Positions 1-12,700 of a stretch of DNA of 64,000 nucleotides are shown here, in pieces. The stretch is from the NCBI RefSeq assembly GCF_019059575.1, contig NW_024881848.1, positions 434,001-498,000 on the forward strand, read 5' to 3'. The stretch is from Amphibalanus amphitrite (lineage: Eukaryota > Arthropoda > Thecostraca > Balanomorpha > Balanidae). A program made the position numbers and the translations under genes. Position 1 is the first letter of the stretch; every line of letters starts with the position of its first letter. Below the pieces are notes generated by a model, which was given only the letters and a program-made list of their open reading frames with translations, did not search any database and was not told where the DNA came from.

Positions 1-707
1 CCCAGCTCCCGACGCTGCCCTCAGCTCCACTGCGGTCTATGTCAGCGCTGGTAGTTATCCGTTCTCGCTTCTCCGTTCAATCAGTGATGACCTTTCTCGG
101 CAAATCTTCTTGATACTCGCTGTTCGCTTTGAAGTGCAGCAGCAGAAGGGCTGATTTGACTGTCTGCTGACCTGTATCTACCCCGTGTCTGATGCCCTTT
201 CTCCCTGACCTTTCCCCGCTGACTGCTGACCTCTCTCCCCCAACTGCTGACCAGTGCCGCAGTCGCCGGCCGGTTATCACCGTGACGCTGTGCCGCCGCT
301 GACCTCTCGGTGACCTGGTGGGGTCGCCCCCTGTCCAGATAGACGCGCTGAGGCGGATGTCGGCTCTGTGATGTCGTGCTGACGCTGATTGCTGATGCTG
401 GGCGGCGCTGACGCCGCACCCGCTCCCAGAAATAGTGTCCCGTGTCAGCGGCGGGATACCGGCCGCGGCTCCGGTCACTTCGCGAACGGAGCTAACGAAG
501 TTAATCTGAGCGGAGATGGCGGACTTGCAGATGCATAAATACCGTGATTGCTGCGTTTTTGTTCTTACTTATAGCCATAGAGAAATAAATATGGCATTAT
601 AGACAATAAAGGAACTTTGTTCTGCACTGCTGGACAGTGGACATGTGTCTTATGATGCTGTGCTTATTTTTTATTTGATCCATTTTAACATTGTATTTTT
701 GTTTCAG
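1..707. other. sequence upstream of first recognised eya exon
   Basis: No coding exon could be tied to eya here. The stretch is rich in short CTGACC/CTGCTGACC-type runs around 150-260. An ATG in a reasonable context lies at 516, but its short frame has no donor in the phase that exon 1 needs. It ends in a pyrimidine-rich acceptor (TTTTTGTTTCAG) just before 708. It is most likely the tail of an upstream eya intron or 5' region. Confidence 0.4.
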
Positions 708-760
708 CTGAAGAAGTCCCCGGGAGTGGATAGCAACGAGAACAATATCGACACACACCG
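708..760 (+). CDS. eya: eya exon 1 of model
   Basis: Fifty-three bases follow a strong acceptor (GTTTCAG) and precede a strong donor (GTGAGT). They read [17 protein letters not shown] plus two bases. The exon starts in phase 0 and ends in phase 2, exactly what exon 2 needs. There is no ATG, so a further 5' exon is required. I recognise no Eya motif in it; the assignment rests on splice sites and phase only. Confidence 0.55.
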
Positions 761-3700
761 GTGAGTACCGTATACATTAGAATGGTTATTTGATGGTCAG
801 TGGTCAACTAGGAGTGTTAACCCTCGCATGTGTAGGGGGGGGGGGTCGGATGGACCCCCCCCCATGGTTTTTCGCGAATAACTCGCGTAAAAAGCGGCCG
901 ATCGCGACGAAACTTTCAGTACCCTCGCATTGATCAATTTGACACCTACCCTGAAAATTTCATGACCCTGACCCAAATGACCTTTGACCTGTGACCTCTT
1001 TTCCGAGACCATGTTTGGCCGGAATCGCGATTCGGCGTACGTCGGCTCGCATTAGCCGCGCGTTTGCAAGCTTTTCGTGGTTTCAAACGTTCAAACATGT
1101 GATTTGATGTTGCTCCCATGCATTAGGGTGGGTGTCAAGGTCACCTGAAGGTCAGGTCAGGTCATTGACCTTTGGTGACCTCGGGTGACCTCGGTTCACT
1201 TTTTCGAGTTTTACATGTTTCCAGGCTAGTTTTTGGAGCTGAATTCGAATTTAGCAACCATTTGAACATTTACGAAGTAGTTTTGGTGCCTTCGTAACAT
1301 GTTACGAAGCTGTCAGAGGCGGTTGACACGTACTACGAATACCCGTCACGACGCCTACTGATTGACCTGACCTGACCTGACCCGACCTGGTCTAAATGCT
1401 TAAAGACATCATCTGTGATCAAAACTAACACGATATTCGTGATCACCACCCCGAAAAACCCCTTAGCAGCCACACTTTACGACTTTCTAATAGGTCCCGA
1501 TTTTCCCGACTTTGGGTCATTGACCTGACCTGGAAGGTCAACCAATGACCTAGGACCTTAAAATTGGGTATCATCGGCTTCCTCTCGTCACGGGCAACAC
1601 GCTCGTTTTTTCCGCGAAGCTCTAGCTCGATCAGGGGCCAAACGGCAAGGGGGGGGGTCCAACCGACCCCCCCCCCCCTACACATTAGAAGCTGGAAAAC
1701 GCCGCACACATGCGAGGGTTAAAATGATTTGAAATCATTTGGTAGCCATCGGGACCCTTGTATGTTTCACCGCTTCATACTTGCGCGCTGGGGATTCGCG
1801 TGAGAAGGGATTGTTTTTGTTGTTCATTGGGGCTTTAGGGCGCCTCGACTACGAAGGTCATATCGCGCCCACTGAACCACGGGAAGCTTCAGGAATCACC
1901 AATCGCCTGCTAATGACTAGTTTCAGTGTATAATCATCCGTTAAGAAACATTCCTTCAATATATCAACTTCAATAATATTCCAACAAGTTTCTGAGATGT
2001 CTACGCCAGGTCGGTACTACCGTGAAGACCACTACGAGCTCTGACCGACCGAAGAAGCTGAGCGCGTGCCGTGCCAACAGGTGTCCCCGGGCGGCGGGGT
2101 GGGGGTGGGTGTTTGGGGCGGTGGGTGGGCCTCGGTGTCCGGTGTCAAACAACACCCGTTGTGGGATTTCGGCGAGGCCCGACTGCGGTTACAGAAGCTC
2201 CACCGTCTGTCTGCTGCCGCCCTTGGCAGGGTCAGCTCCCGATCAGCTGAGCGGGTAGGCGGAGGGAGTTTTGTACGGTTTCGTGCACTTCCATGGGCAA
2301 AAGCAGGCTTGCTACATTGGGTGTGTTATTGACAACAGCTGAATTTATATGATAGCTAAATTAGATTCGAGGATTGTTTTGTTAAGGTCAGAGTTTCGGA
2401 ATATGTGTAACAATTCATCTCTAACTTTATCCTGAGTTCCATGGCCTTGCATTGCGCCGTAAACCATGCCACTGTCAAGGCCTCGAGTCTCACCCGCCGC
2501 GTAGTCTGACCTTCCCACTCTCTCCGCTCGAGCTACCCTCACGGTCCCGTTCTGCCTCTTCCGACCACGTGTCTGTTCCCCTGCACCCGCCTGGCCACCC
2601 TTCACCGGTCCTCCCGTCTGCTGCTCGCCCGGTCCTTCCCTGGACCGAGACCGTGCGGACCGCGGACCACCGGCTGTCGCGGGACGGACCAAGAGCGGCG
2701 GCGGCGGCGTCACCGGCGACGGCATGTGGCCGCCAGCTGCGCGGTCATGGCGTCACATAAACAGTGGGCCGCCGCGCCGCCCGCCGAACCGCCGGCTGGC
2801 CGACCGGCCACGGCTGGTGCCGCTGGTGCCGGTGGCCGTGCTGGTGGTGCCGGCTGGTGCTAATAGTGCGGTGGCGCCCCTCGGCTCCACGTCGAGCTAT
2901 CTGGTCACCTCCGGCGACTCTTCGATGGAGGGTGCTATTGTGACGTTTTCCTGGTACTTCCCGAATCCCCAGATGTTATGCTACCATAGGGCAAATGCTG
3001 TTTCGCGAGTGGAATGTTTCGGAGCACACGTGTCTCGGTGTCATAATGTCTCGGACATTAGATTAATCGTCTGTGGTGCCTTCAGACTTGTCCGCCCGAC
3101 TCCCGCTGAGCTGACATCCTTCATCTTCTCGGTGGTGCTCCATTATCCTCATTGTCGTCGAGTCTCTCTCGTATCGCCAGATGTTTCTCAGTGCATCTGA
3201 ACTTCCTCGACATCCTCGGCCCTCGCGAATTGTGCCTATACTTCACACTACACAGCCCTCAAACCAACTTTAATCCCTTCTATTATTCCACGTATTGTAT
3301 CCTACCGTGATAAGTGAGTAGAAACTAACTCGAGCCGTCATATCGGCCCTCATACCTTTTCCACCTTTCTTTTCTCACTCATCCAGTGAAGCACTGCACT
3401 GATTGTTTTCCTGTCTGACGGCCTGCTAGCAAATGCTGCAGTCATCCACTGATTGGATTGTTTAAAACAGACTGCCGGCCGTGTCCGGCGGCTGGTAACT
3501 GCGACATTATTTATGGACGGCTGTGAGCTCTGCTCCCCGCAGCGGCGGGCCGACGCCGTGCCGTCTCGGTCTGGCCGTGCACCGGAATCAGGATGGTGAG
3601 AAGTCCGTCGGAGGCGCCGCTCTCGTCACCGGTGCACTTTGATGGCCCTGAGGTGTGAAGGCTTTAGGATCCGCCCTGGTATCAAGACTGTTCCTGTGCC

Positions 3701-6700
3701 TCCAATGCGTCAAGGTCTAGGCTCTAGGCTATTTGTACTGCTGTCTCTCGCTCGCTCCTGCAATGCTCTGTCTCTGGTGACGTGCATGCAGAAGCACCAT
3801 TGCCGGGACCAGTATCTTGAAGATAAGTTCTCTCCAAACGTGTTTCATGGGAAGCGCAGCGACTTCTGTATTCAATGTTTTCTGGCCGAAACTTGTCTCG
3901 CCGCCACTGCCCCGCCGTTCCGGCGACAGTGCTGCTGCCGCTGTGCTGTGCTGCACAGGAGGGTGCGGCCGCGGCCGCAGTTGCAGGACTGCTGTGTCAG
4001 CCTGCCGGACCGACTGCCGGTCCCGCGGACCGTCCGACCTACCGACCGCCCCCGTCTCAGCAGGACCGTCCGACCGACCGCCCCCGTCTCAGCCGGTCCT
4101 AAAAGGGCAGGGGAGGTGCCGTACCGGCTGCTGCTGCTCTGTTGGAGGAGGACACGAGAGAGGGCTTAGCCAGGTGAACAGAGTCTTTCTGGGCTTAACC
4201 CGCGCACCGACGGGGGGGGCGGATATCCGCCCCCCCTGAGGTTTTTCGCGAATAGCGGGAAAACCGCGCGAAATTTGGTATGACTATTCCCTTATCAATT
4301 TTACACATGGTGTGCAAGTTTGAACCTCCTACCTTTCAAGGTCAGGTCACCAGGTCACTTTGAATGACCCAACCTCAAGTCACTTTTTTGCAACTTTGTC
4401 ACCGTGCCAGAGCTACAGTAGATGTCGGAGGCCTTTGAAAGTCGCAGGATGTTATTAGGTCATTAGTAGCTACAATTTGTATATCTCGGAATTTTGATAT
4501 CGGTGACCTAAGGTCAGGTCAATTTCGCGACCTCCCCATTATAAGTCAATGGGGGAAAAATCAACTCCCTGTTTTTACCACTAAAACGGGTCGGAATGGC
4601 CCCATATACCATACATGACTTCATATACGATCAACCTTCACTACCTTGAGGTCTGTTTTGCTGTTGGGCAGCTGTGAGGTCATGTGACGTCATCAAAGGT
4701 CACCAAAGGTTTTTGGCCAATAACTCCGTACAGGAACAAGATACAGACGCGTGGATGGTCTCATTGTGTTCAGCTCGTCAAGACGCATCGAATGATATAC
4801 ATGATGACCTCGAGGTCACGTGACCTGAGGTCAACCTTTGACCTTGACCTTTCGAGGTCAACATATATATCATTCGATGCGGATTGACGAGAGGATCACG
4901 ATGATGCCCTTAGTTTGTTCCTATCTTGACTAATTCGAAAGTTATTCGAGAAAAACTCTCCATATTTAGCGCCGCCATTTTGACTTTTTCGACCCCTGTG
5001 ACGTCATCTTTGACCTGACCTGAAAATGACCTAAGTAAAAATTGTAGATCTTGACCGTGCGTATCCGATGCCGTTTACCGCTTGTCGCTATCTTGCTTCG
5101 TTCTCGAGATCTCAGGGGGGGGGCGGTCATCCGCCCCCCCCCCCCGTCGGTACTAAGTTGGCGCAGACCCCCGTCGGTGCGCGGGTTAAAGCCGCAGTTC
5201 GTGAACTCTGGTTGAACTTAGGCGACGCAGTAGTAGTTGCCTCTGATGCGTCCTTGTGCAATGGCATGGCTTAGTCACCTGGTAATGGCTAAGTGCCCTG
5301 CGTTTTGTTATCTGCCGCCGTATTTATGCCACGTGGCATTTCCATCCAATGACCACTGAGTCTGACTCAGCCGTGTCTGTGTTGTTCACATCAGTCACAT
5401 CTCACCACAACCGGCTGCGTGCCGTCAGTGACCCCCCCCCCTGCGGCCGTGTTGCCGCCGCCCATCAGTGCGGTGCGAGTGTGGGTGAGGGGGGGGGGCG
5501 TCGCTCATCACACAGCCGCCGCTGGCTGTTTATTTGGACTCCCCGAGAGGCCGGTAACAAGGGTAGACGAATGGGAGGTGCCGCCGCCGCCCGCCCGCCC
5601 GGCCGGCCCGCCGCGGCGGTACTCGGACGGCCGGCGGAGGAGGTTTATTGGCCGGCGGTACGTGCGTTCCACCGGCGCCGGGCCGTGGCGGCACGTCCTG
5701 GACCGCTGCAGCACGCCGGGGTCTTACCGACCTGCAGCGGCGCCCTCGGGTCATTCATCAGAGCGATGGAGGAGGCGGAGTCGGGGCGGCGGCAGCTCCC
5801 GCCTGGTCAGTGGAGAGTGCACCCTGGGCGGGTGGCTCGGGCGGGCCTTGTGACGCCCCCAACAGCTCTAGAGGATCTCAGAACGCCCCCAGGGACGCGG
5901 GCCGTTACGTGACAGCACGTGACGCGTCGCGGCCGTCACGGGGCGTGACGGAGTGACGGGCAGCCTGCAGTGGGAGCGGTGAGAGACGCGCCGGCCGCCG
6001 ACCAGCACCACGAGCAGTTTATTTGTTGTCGCAGCACGCCGCTCACTGTAAATATACAGCGCGGCGGCGGCGGCCGAGTGCCGCGCGGTGTGCCCGCCGG
6101 GCTGAGACCGTGACGACCCGGCCGGCGCCGCGGGGCGGACGGAGGTATGTCGCGGCATCAGGACAGGCCGGCCGGGGACCGCCCATCGGTCAGACTCGGA
6201 CAGACGACCGACGAATTCAGACGGAGAGCAGCGTTGGATGGGGCGGAGAGAGAGTCTTGGAGAGCTGTCCTAGACACACTGAGGGAGCGCTTCCACGTGT
6301 TCTGGGGTAACTTTGACAGAGCGCCTCACTCATCTGTCAATGCTCACTTCCGATGGCTCAGTTTTTATGGCGATTACATGTTGTATATAAATTTCGCACA
6401 GCGAATCGCTGTTAATCTTTGAAATGCTGACGCAACCTTGAATGGCCACATTGAGCTGCTTTCCCCCAGGGTGTATTTGTTTACGTGTTTGGAGTGAAGC
6501 ACACGGCTCGCCCCTGTCCCTGCGGCCCAAGGTGCCCGGCTAACGGTTCGCCCGGGCAGTGGAGCGGTTCGTCACTCAGCACGTGTAGCCGTGCCTAAGG
6601 CGCGCCGGCCTTGCTCGTTACTCGTATGAATGGAGCGCAGGCAGCGATAATATTTCGATCGCGTGCGTTGTGGCCGCCGGCCGCCCGGCGCCCCCTGTGA

Positions 6701-9700
6701 CGTCATACAGGGCATGTTTCGGGTCTGTTTCGGGATGTCAGTTTGTGGGAGTAGGTCTGGAATTCGTCAGATGGGCAAGGATCGGACATTTTTACTCGGA
6801 CATGCAGTGGTCCTCTTGATCACAAGAAGGTCACGCAGCGTTCAATTGAATTTATGACGATAAGATAATCAGGCGAGGCCTGGGTGGCTGCTGGGTTTTT
6901 ACTGTCTATTGGACCACCGTGGAAGCTTCGTGGTGAAGCTCATGTTCCCTTCGGGCTCTTTTAGAGCCGAGTGCGGGATGAGTGCACGCAAACAACATGG
7001 TGTGGTGGTCAGTACCTTATCTGGCATTGGCCGATATTTATGTCAATTTTATAAGCTCGCGGCGCGTTGTGGAATGCATTAGAACCAGACCCATAACCAG
7101 ATGGAGATTAGGCTCAACCGATGGTAAATCAAAGGAATGCGCCAGCCAGCCGCGCACAGTGTGAGGTCATGGAGTACTTTCATACAGTCCCGTTAGTTTC
7201 AGTGTCTGGCCTGGGTGACTTAGGACCCTCCAAAGCCCATCTGTTCTCCCCCTCAGCCCTCCCCGACCCTCCCCTGACCCTCCCCCACGCCAATCTCGCC
7301 GGACCGGGTGCGGTCGGCGCACATCCGGGCTCCCGGGGCAGACTCAGTTTTTACACCGTAGCCAATCAACTGTGAGCATATGCACTTGGACATGGCGGCG
7401 GCGGCCGCATGGTTTTTGCGCCCAGATTCGCTAATTACTTGGAGGCGTATGGCTGCTGAGGCTGGACACGGACCCCTGGCGGGATCTGAGGACCCCTGCG
7501 GGGCCAGCTGGGGTCTTTGAAGTCTCAGGACCCCTGGTGGGTCCCCAGGCCGGACCTGTCAGTAAGTTTTCGTCAAGGGGTGAACGCGTGGGAACCGTGT
7601 GATTTTGACAAGGACCTGGCTGAACGTGCTGTTTGTGTGAAACTGCTGTTATTTCCTTGATTTAGGCATTTGGAAATGATTTTGAAAATGGTACTTATTC
7701 TTTATCATTCTTAGGGCCAAACATCTGATAGCAGCACCATTGAAGTGGCACGGATCACACGGATGGCGGACGTGTTTTTGACTGTGATCGTTTCGAACCA
7801 TTGGAGGCCATCAGCATGAGCTTCACTCCTTTTTTCAAAATGTAACCAGGTCTTCCCCAAATTTCCCTCGTCGTTTATGAAGAACTCTTCTCGCCGTTTT
7901 CTGACGAAGGACCACCGTCCTCTCCAACGGTTCGTCGTTTTCGATGGGCGGTGCTCCCCGTCCTCCCTCTCTCCCCCATAATGACCCTCTCCCTCCCCCT
8001 CTTCACCCCGCCCCTCTCCTTCACAACTCATTATAGACGGGCGCATTTCGGTCGGTCCGCCGGCCGTTCGACGCTGTGAGAGAGTGGTTATTTTTGCCGC
8101 CTTTGGGGGCTGAGCGAAGGGGTGCAGCGACGGCGACGACGGCGGAGAGGGAGGAGGGACTCTGGTGGCCACCTGTTGCCGGCCGGCGTCGTCCGTGGAG
8201 TCGGGCCGCGGCGAGGCTAGACACGACACGGACTGACACGGGGCCTTGTGACACGGGACACGGGACGACACGACATGGAACGGAACCACACGATGTGGCT
8301 CGGGGCGGAGATGACTTGACATGGGACGACGTGATCGGAACGGTGCACGGCGCGGAAACTTGCAGGATGATGTGTTAGTGCAGAGCACGCGGCGTGACGC
8401 GTACCGCTAAAAGTTTGATTTTTACCCGTTTTTCCAACTGAAGAACGTCAAAACGGAGAACATTTTTCGAGTCGATCGGGTCTAAGCCTCCTCATCACTT
8501 AAACGTCTATAATAGGTAGTCAGACTGCAAACATCGCCGTTGGGTGTTGCAATAAGAGCCGCGCTGATGTGCTTTATGCGAATGCTTGATGGCTTACAAG
8601 GATGATAGAGTTTTTAGAGAAAGTGGCAGTGACAGGTCTGACCGAACGTATGTGACCTTTCTGATGGTCGGCTTCTGGGAACTGTCAGTCAGTAAATTGT
8701 GCTCATATTTCAACTGCCTGAACCACTCAGTCCGGATCGTATGTTTGGTTTCATTGGGCTGCGACTGAATACGATTGTGGTTTATTTGTCCGTATGACAA
8801 ACTGAGTTCCGTGACAAATCGGTCTCGTTTTTCATGATGTTGGTGTGATTGAGTTACCCTGCGTCATTAAAGGGCTACATGCTGGTCGTCTTCTTCCCAG
8901 AGAGCATTCTTTCAGCGCGGGAATTGACGTCTTCTGGAGAAGCGGACACGAGACACCACCATAAACTCAATGCTGAGCTCCAATCTGAGCCCAAACGACC
9001 ACTTCATCTGAGCATCACAAGCTCAAACAATCGCCGGCGCCACTTGTATGCCGAGCCCGACTCGAATGGGAACATTAATATGGCCTGGACTGCCGCTGCT
9101 ATTGTCATCCAGGCTTCGGAATGATCCTTTCACAGCCTGAAATGGAGGCCTGGTCCGTTTCAGACAATGCCGATGTTCGTCATACATTCCATCCTCGCTA
9201 AGCACCTGTCCCGTCTCCCGATCAACAGAACGCAGAGGTGCCCGGAATATTTTAACACTTCTAACTGCTTAACCCTTCTATCCCTTCCATCTGCACCCGG
9301 AGGATGAAAGCAGAAAGAATTGTTTTGACTGCCAGCTACTAGCAATTTTTATTTTATTGTTATGTTAGGTTTCGTCTGGCTGGTTAGCGTATGTGGAATA
9401 TTATCTCAAATATGTGACTGGAAAGGGATTGGTGTTTCCTCAACAAAAAATAAACATGTTTCGACGCGGCATTACTCCAAGCGTAATCATACAGCTGTTT
9501 TGGTGTAATATGATTGCCCCATTAGATTAGCGCTATCAAGGATATCTGCCACACATTTTTTAGGTAATGCGATATTCTACCTAGTTATCCTATAATTTCA
9601 TATGTTTATTTGCGCCATTATATAAGAGCTAGGAGTTGTATAACGTGATCATTCCCTTGCACACCGATATAAATAAAGGGTGAGATACACTGCACAGTGC

Positions 9701-12700
9701 ACATATTTGTGAGAAAAGGAGGGAGGTGGGGATGGTTGAATAGATCGGTCAGGCTTAGGAAGCTTCCAGCGAAAAACAGGAGTTTGTGAGGTCATGAGGG
9801 AAGGTCGTACTTATATAATATGTATCGATCTGACCGGCGGCAGACCGGCCGGTCGGGGCGGTGCGGCAGACTGCGGGACGCGACGGCCGCTGCCGCGCCT
9901 CTGACTGGCACCGGTCCGTGTTTATGTTATGTAGCGGCCACCCGACATCCGGCGGCCCCCCGAGCGGCGCATGACACGTCCTGCACCGTGCAGACGGCCG
10001 TGGCGTGTCACCCGGCGCGGCGGGCTGTGTCAGTCGACAGCCAGTCGACCGTCCAGAACACCTGGTCAGGAGATAGAGTGTGGGGTCATGAGATTACGAG
10101 TACCACCGATCTCACCAGAAAATTGCATGTCGAAGGATTAGAGTAGGCACTTTTCGGGTTCGCGGCGCTGTGCTTGGTGCTCGGTGCTGGCTACCCCTCT
10201 GTAAACACTAGTCCGACGGGGGAGGGGAAGGAAGGGTAGTTTGGAATGACTGAATGCCAGCCGAGTCACCCTTGAGCTCACTCTGGCCACGTCGTCTGTT
10301 TGACACTCGCCTGGCGATGATCGTTTACGTCGTTTATCAAGTTGGTCCTGTTACAGGCACTCTCGAAGAACGAGGTGACAGAAACTCGCTCAGTCCATGG
10401 AAGTTTTTTGTCCGTTTATCTTTGTCAATCCTCTGTCGAAAGGGCGATGATGGAGAGCGTAAAAGGGGTGAGAAGTTTTCCCTCTCTCTTCTGTCGTCAT
10501 GTGACCGACTGAACGTGAAGTGACGACAGACCAGGCTCAGAAGTAGAGGGGTCAATGAGTCTGTGCTCAGACGCTCTAAGGCCGCACGTGAGAGGCCTTA
10601 TCGTCCGCTGAATGATCGGCGTTGGGGTCCATCGGATGTTCATTGTTCAACGACTGTTGACTGATGAAATCTTTATTTATCTGCTGGGAGCCTCTCAGTG
10701 TCAGTTTAAATTCCGACGTTGGTTACGTTTGTTTTGAGTGAAAGTGATACGTTATTCTTGGTGATGTGCCTAGATCGATGGAATTAGTAAACCATTCGAT
10801 TACTGCCTCAATCGAATCATGTCTCTTGTCAGTTCTGACCACATATCATCTCGTCAGTGTCGGCTGCCGCGGTAGGTCGGTGCATCTATCTGTGTTCGGG
10901 CCGGTGAAATGCCCGGTAGGTCCTGTCTTGTCTGGTCGAGGGTCGGCAAAATGCCCGGTGGGCTGTCGGTTATCGAGTCGCCAGTATGCCCGGTACGTCT
11001 GGCTGTGGTGGTGGTGCGGACAGTATACCCGGCGGGCTGCCGGCTACCTAGTCGCTGGTATGCCCGGTAGGTCTGTCGGCTACCCAGTCGCTGGTATGCC
11101 CGGCGAGTCGGTCGGTCGGTGGTCGGCGCCGTCTCCCCGAGGCCCCGCCGTCCGGCGCCGGCACCTGTCGTGTTCCTGTCGACGGTGCAGTGTTTACCGG
11201 CGCCGATCGGTCCGGTCTGTAGGTCAGGGGAGCACCGGCCACCTTCTGCCGCCGTCCGACAGCGGGGCCGACAGCCTGGGTGGCCGATCCCCTCAACCGC
11301 CGACCGCTGCCTGGCCGCTGCTACAGCGCAGTCGCTCCCCGATGGGCATGGGTCATCGTTTCAATTTTTTTTTCTTCCAGCGGATGGAGTAGTATAGGTA
11401 CCACGAATTATTGTGATGGTTCATGTCCTCCTTTGTGTCAAAGTGCGTGTCCTTCTTGGCTTCCCAAATTATTGCTACCTCTTTTCAATCGCTCGTCGGT
11501 CGCGAAAATAAAAATGCAGTTGAAAGGGCAACATTCCTTGAACCTCAACCCAACTCGTCACAAACTTCACTCCTCTTCTTTCTTAATCTTCCCTCCCAAG
11601 CCTGTCCCACATCTCATGCCAATGGAATCCTTCCCGCCTCACCGTCCCGCCCCCCCCCCCCCCCCGGGCCATACCACGAAGCGGTAACCCATGACGAGGC
11701 CTCGAGACAAGGCATCACGTCCTAGGTGGGCTGACGAGCGAGACACCAATGCAAACAGCGCTGCTGACAGACACGGGCCGAGTGTCGCGGGTGATTGACG
11801 AGTTGATGCGCCGCTGAGAGACGACTGTCCGACTGGATGTAACCGTCAGTGGCGGCCTGTGTGCCGACTATCCCCACCGACAGAGAAGTTTATGCCCCAG
11901 CTTGAGGACCGCTGGTGGTCGACTGACTCTCTCTGAGGTTCCGCCGTGTTCTGCCGTCTGGTTATCGCCGCTGGGGCGTCTCCTCGCGGCTCTGGTGGTT
12001 TGGCCGAGGCCGGCTGCCGGCTGAGGGAGTTTGGATTAGCGGGATCAAGTTGAAAGGAGCCCGCCGATCGAGCGGTTCCGGCGAGGGTTCGACGGTGGCG
12101 CGTTTCTGTCAAATGCGGCGCGGGTTCCTTGAACTGGTGCGCTGGTTTGGTTCGATGATGTCATCACAGTTAGGTATTTGTGCTGATCTCAGGACTGAGT
12201 GGCCTTGATCATTTAGAGTTTCAGGAATCGGATGGATTATTTTGAATGGGCGCGTATAACGTTTCATGAGACGAAACATCAATGACGGTACCGACCGGCC
12301 GTTCAACGCACGAGCCGGAAATTTCGACTCCAATTTTGCCAATGGGCGCGCTTTACAGAAGCCAGATAGCTGCATAACTAATAAACACTGATAGATTGTA
12401 AAATAATTAATGCAAAGTATGCGCGGAAATGATAAATTAATTCGCTTCTGATCGGCCCGGCGCGGAGTGACCGCTATTCGGGCGGCGGGACTGACTGGGT
12501 GATCGTGTTTCAGCTCGCCAGAGGAGATCCTGGGCCTGGCGGCGACGAGTCCGTTCCGGACGAGCGGAGCGGGCACACCGACCACGGGCGCGGAGCTGGC
12601 GGGCGACACGGCGCCGCCGTCCCACCCGTACCCCGCGGCGCCGATCGGCTACCCCGGCCCGGCCGACTTTGCGCTGCGTGAGTACCGCTGGGAGGGGGGG

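Larger units (their letters stand above)
761..12513 (+). other. eya intron 1 (about 11.8 kb)
   Basis: The intron holds two TTAA-flanked MITEs (821-1718 and 4199-5185) and short GC-rich tandem repeats near 4028-4100 and 10960-11106. The remainder has CpG-rich stretches, for example 5400-6200 and 9820-10060, that produce many accidental open frames. No exon with a recognisable protein was found. Long early introns of eya genes often carry enhancers, but I cannot point to one here. Confidence 0.6.

Noticed and set aside
516-603. ATG in a fair context opening a 28-codon frame upstream of exon 1
   Set aside because: No donor in the phase required by exon 1 (phase 0) occurs inside it, so it cannot be joined to the eya model.
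7711-8388. 225-codon open frame on the - strand
   Set aside because: Low-complexity Arg/Ser/Pro content, no domain, competing frames on the other strand and no splice context.
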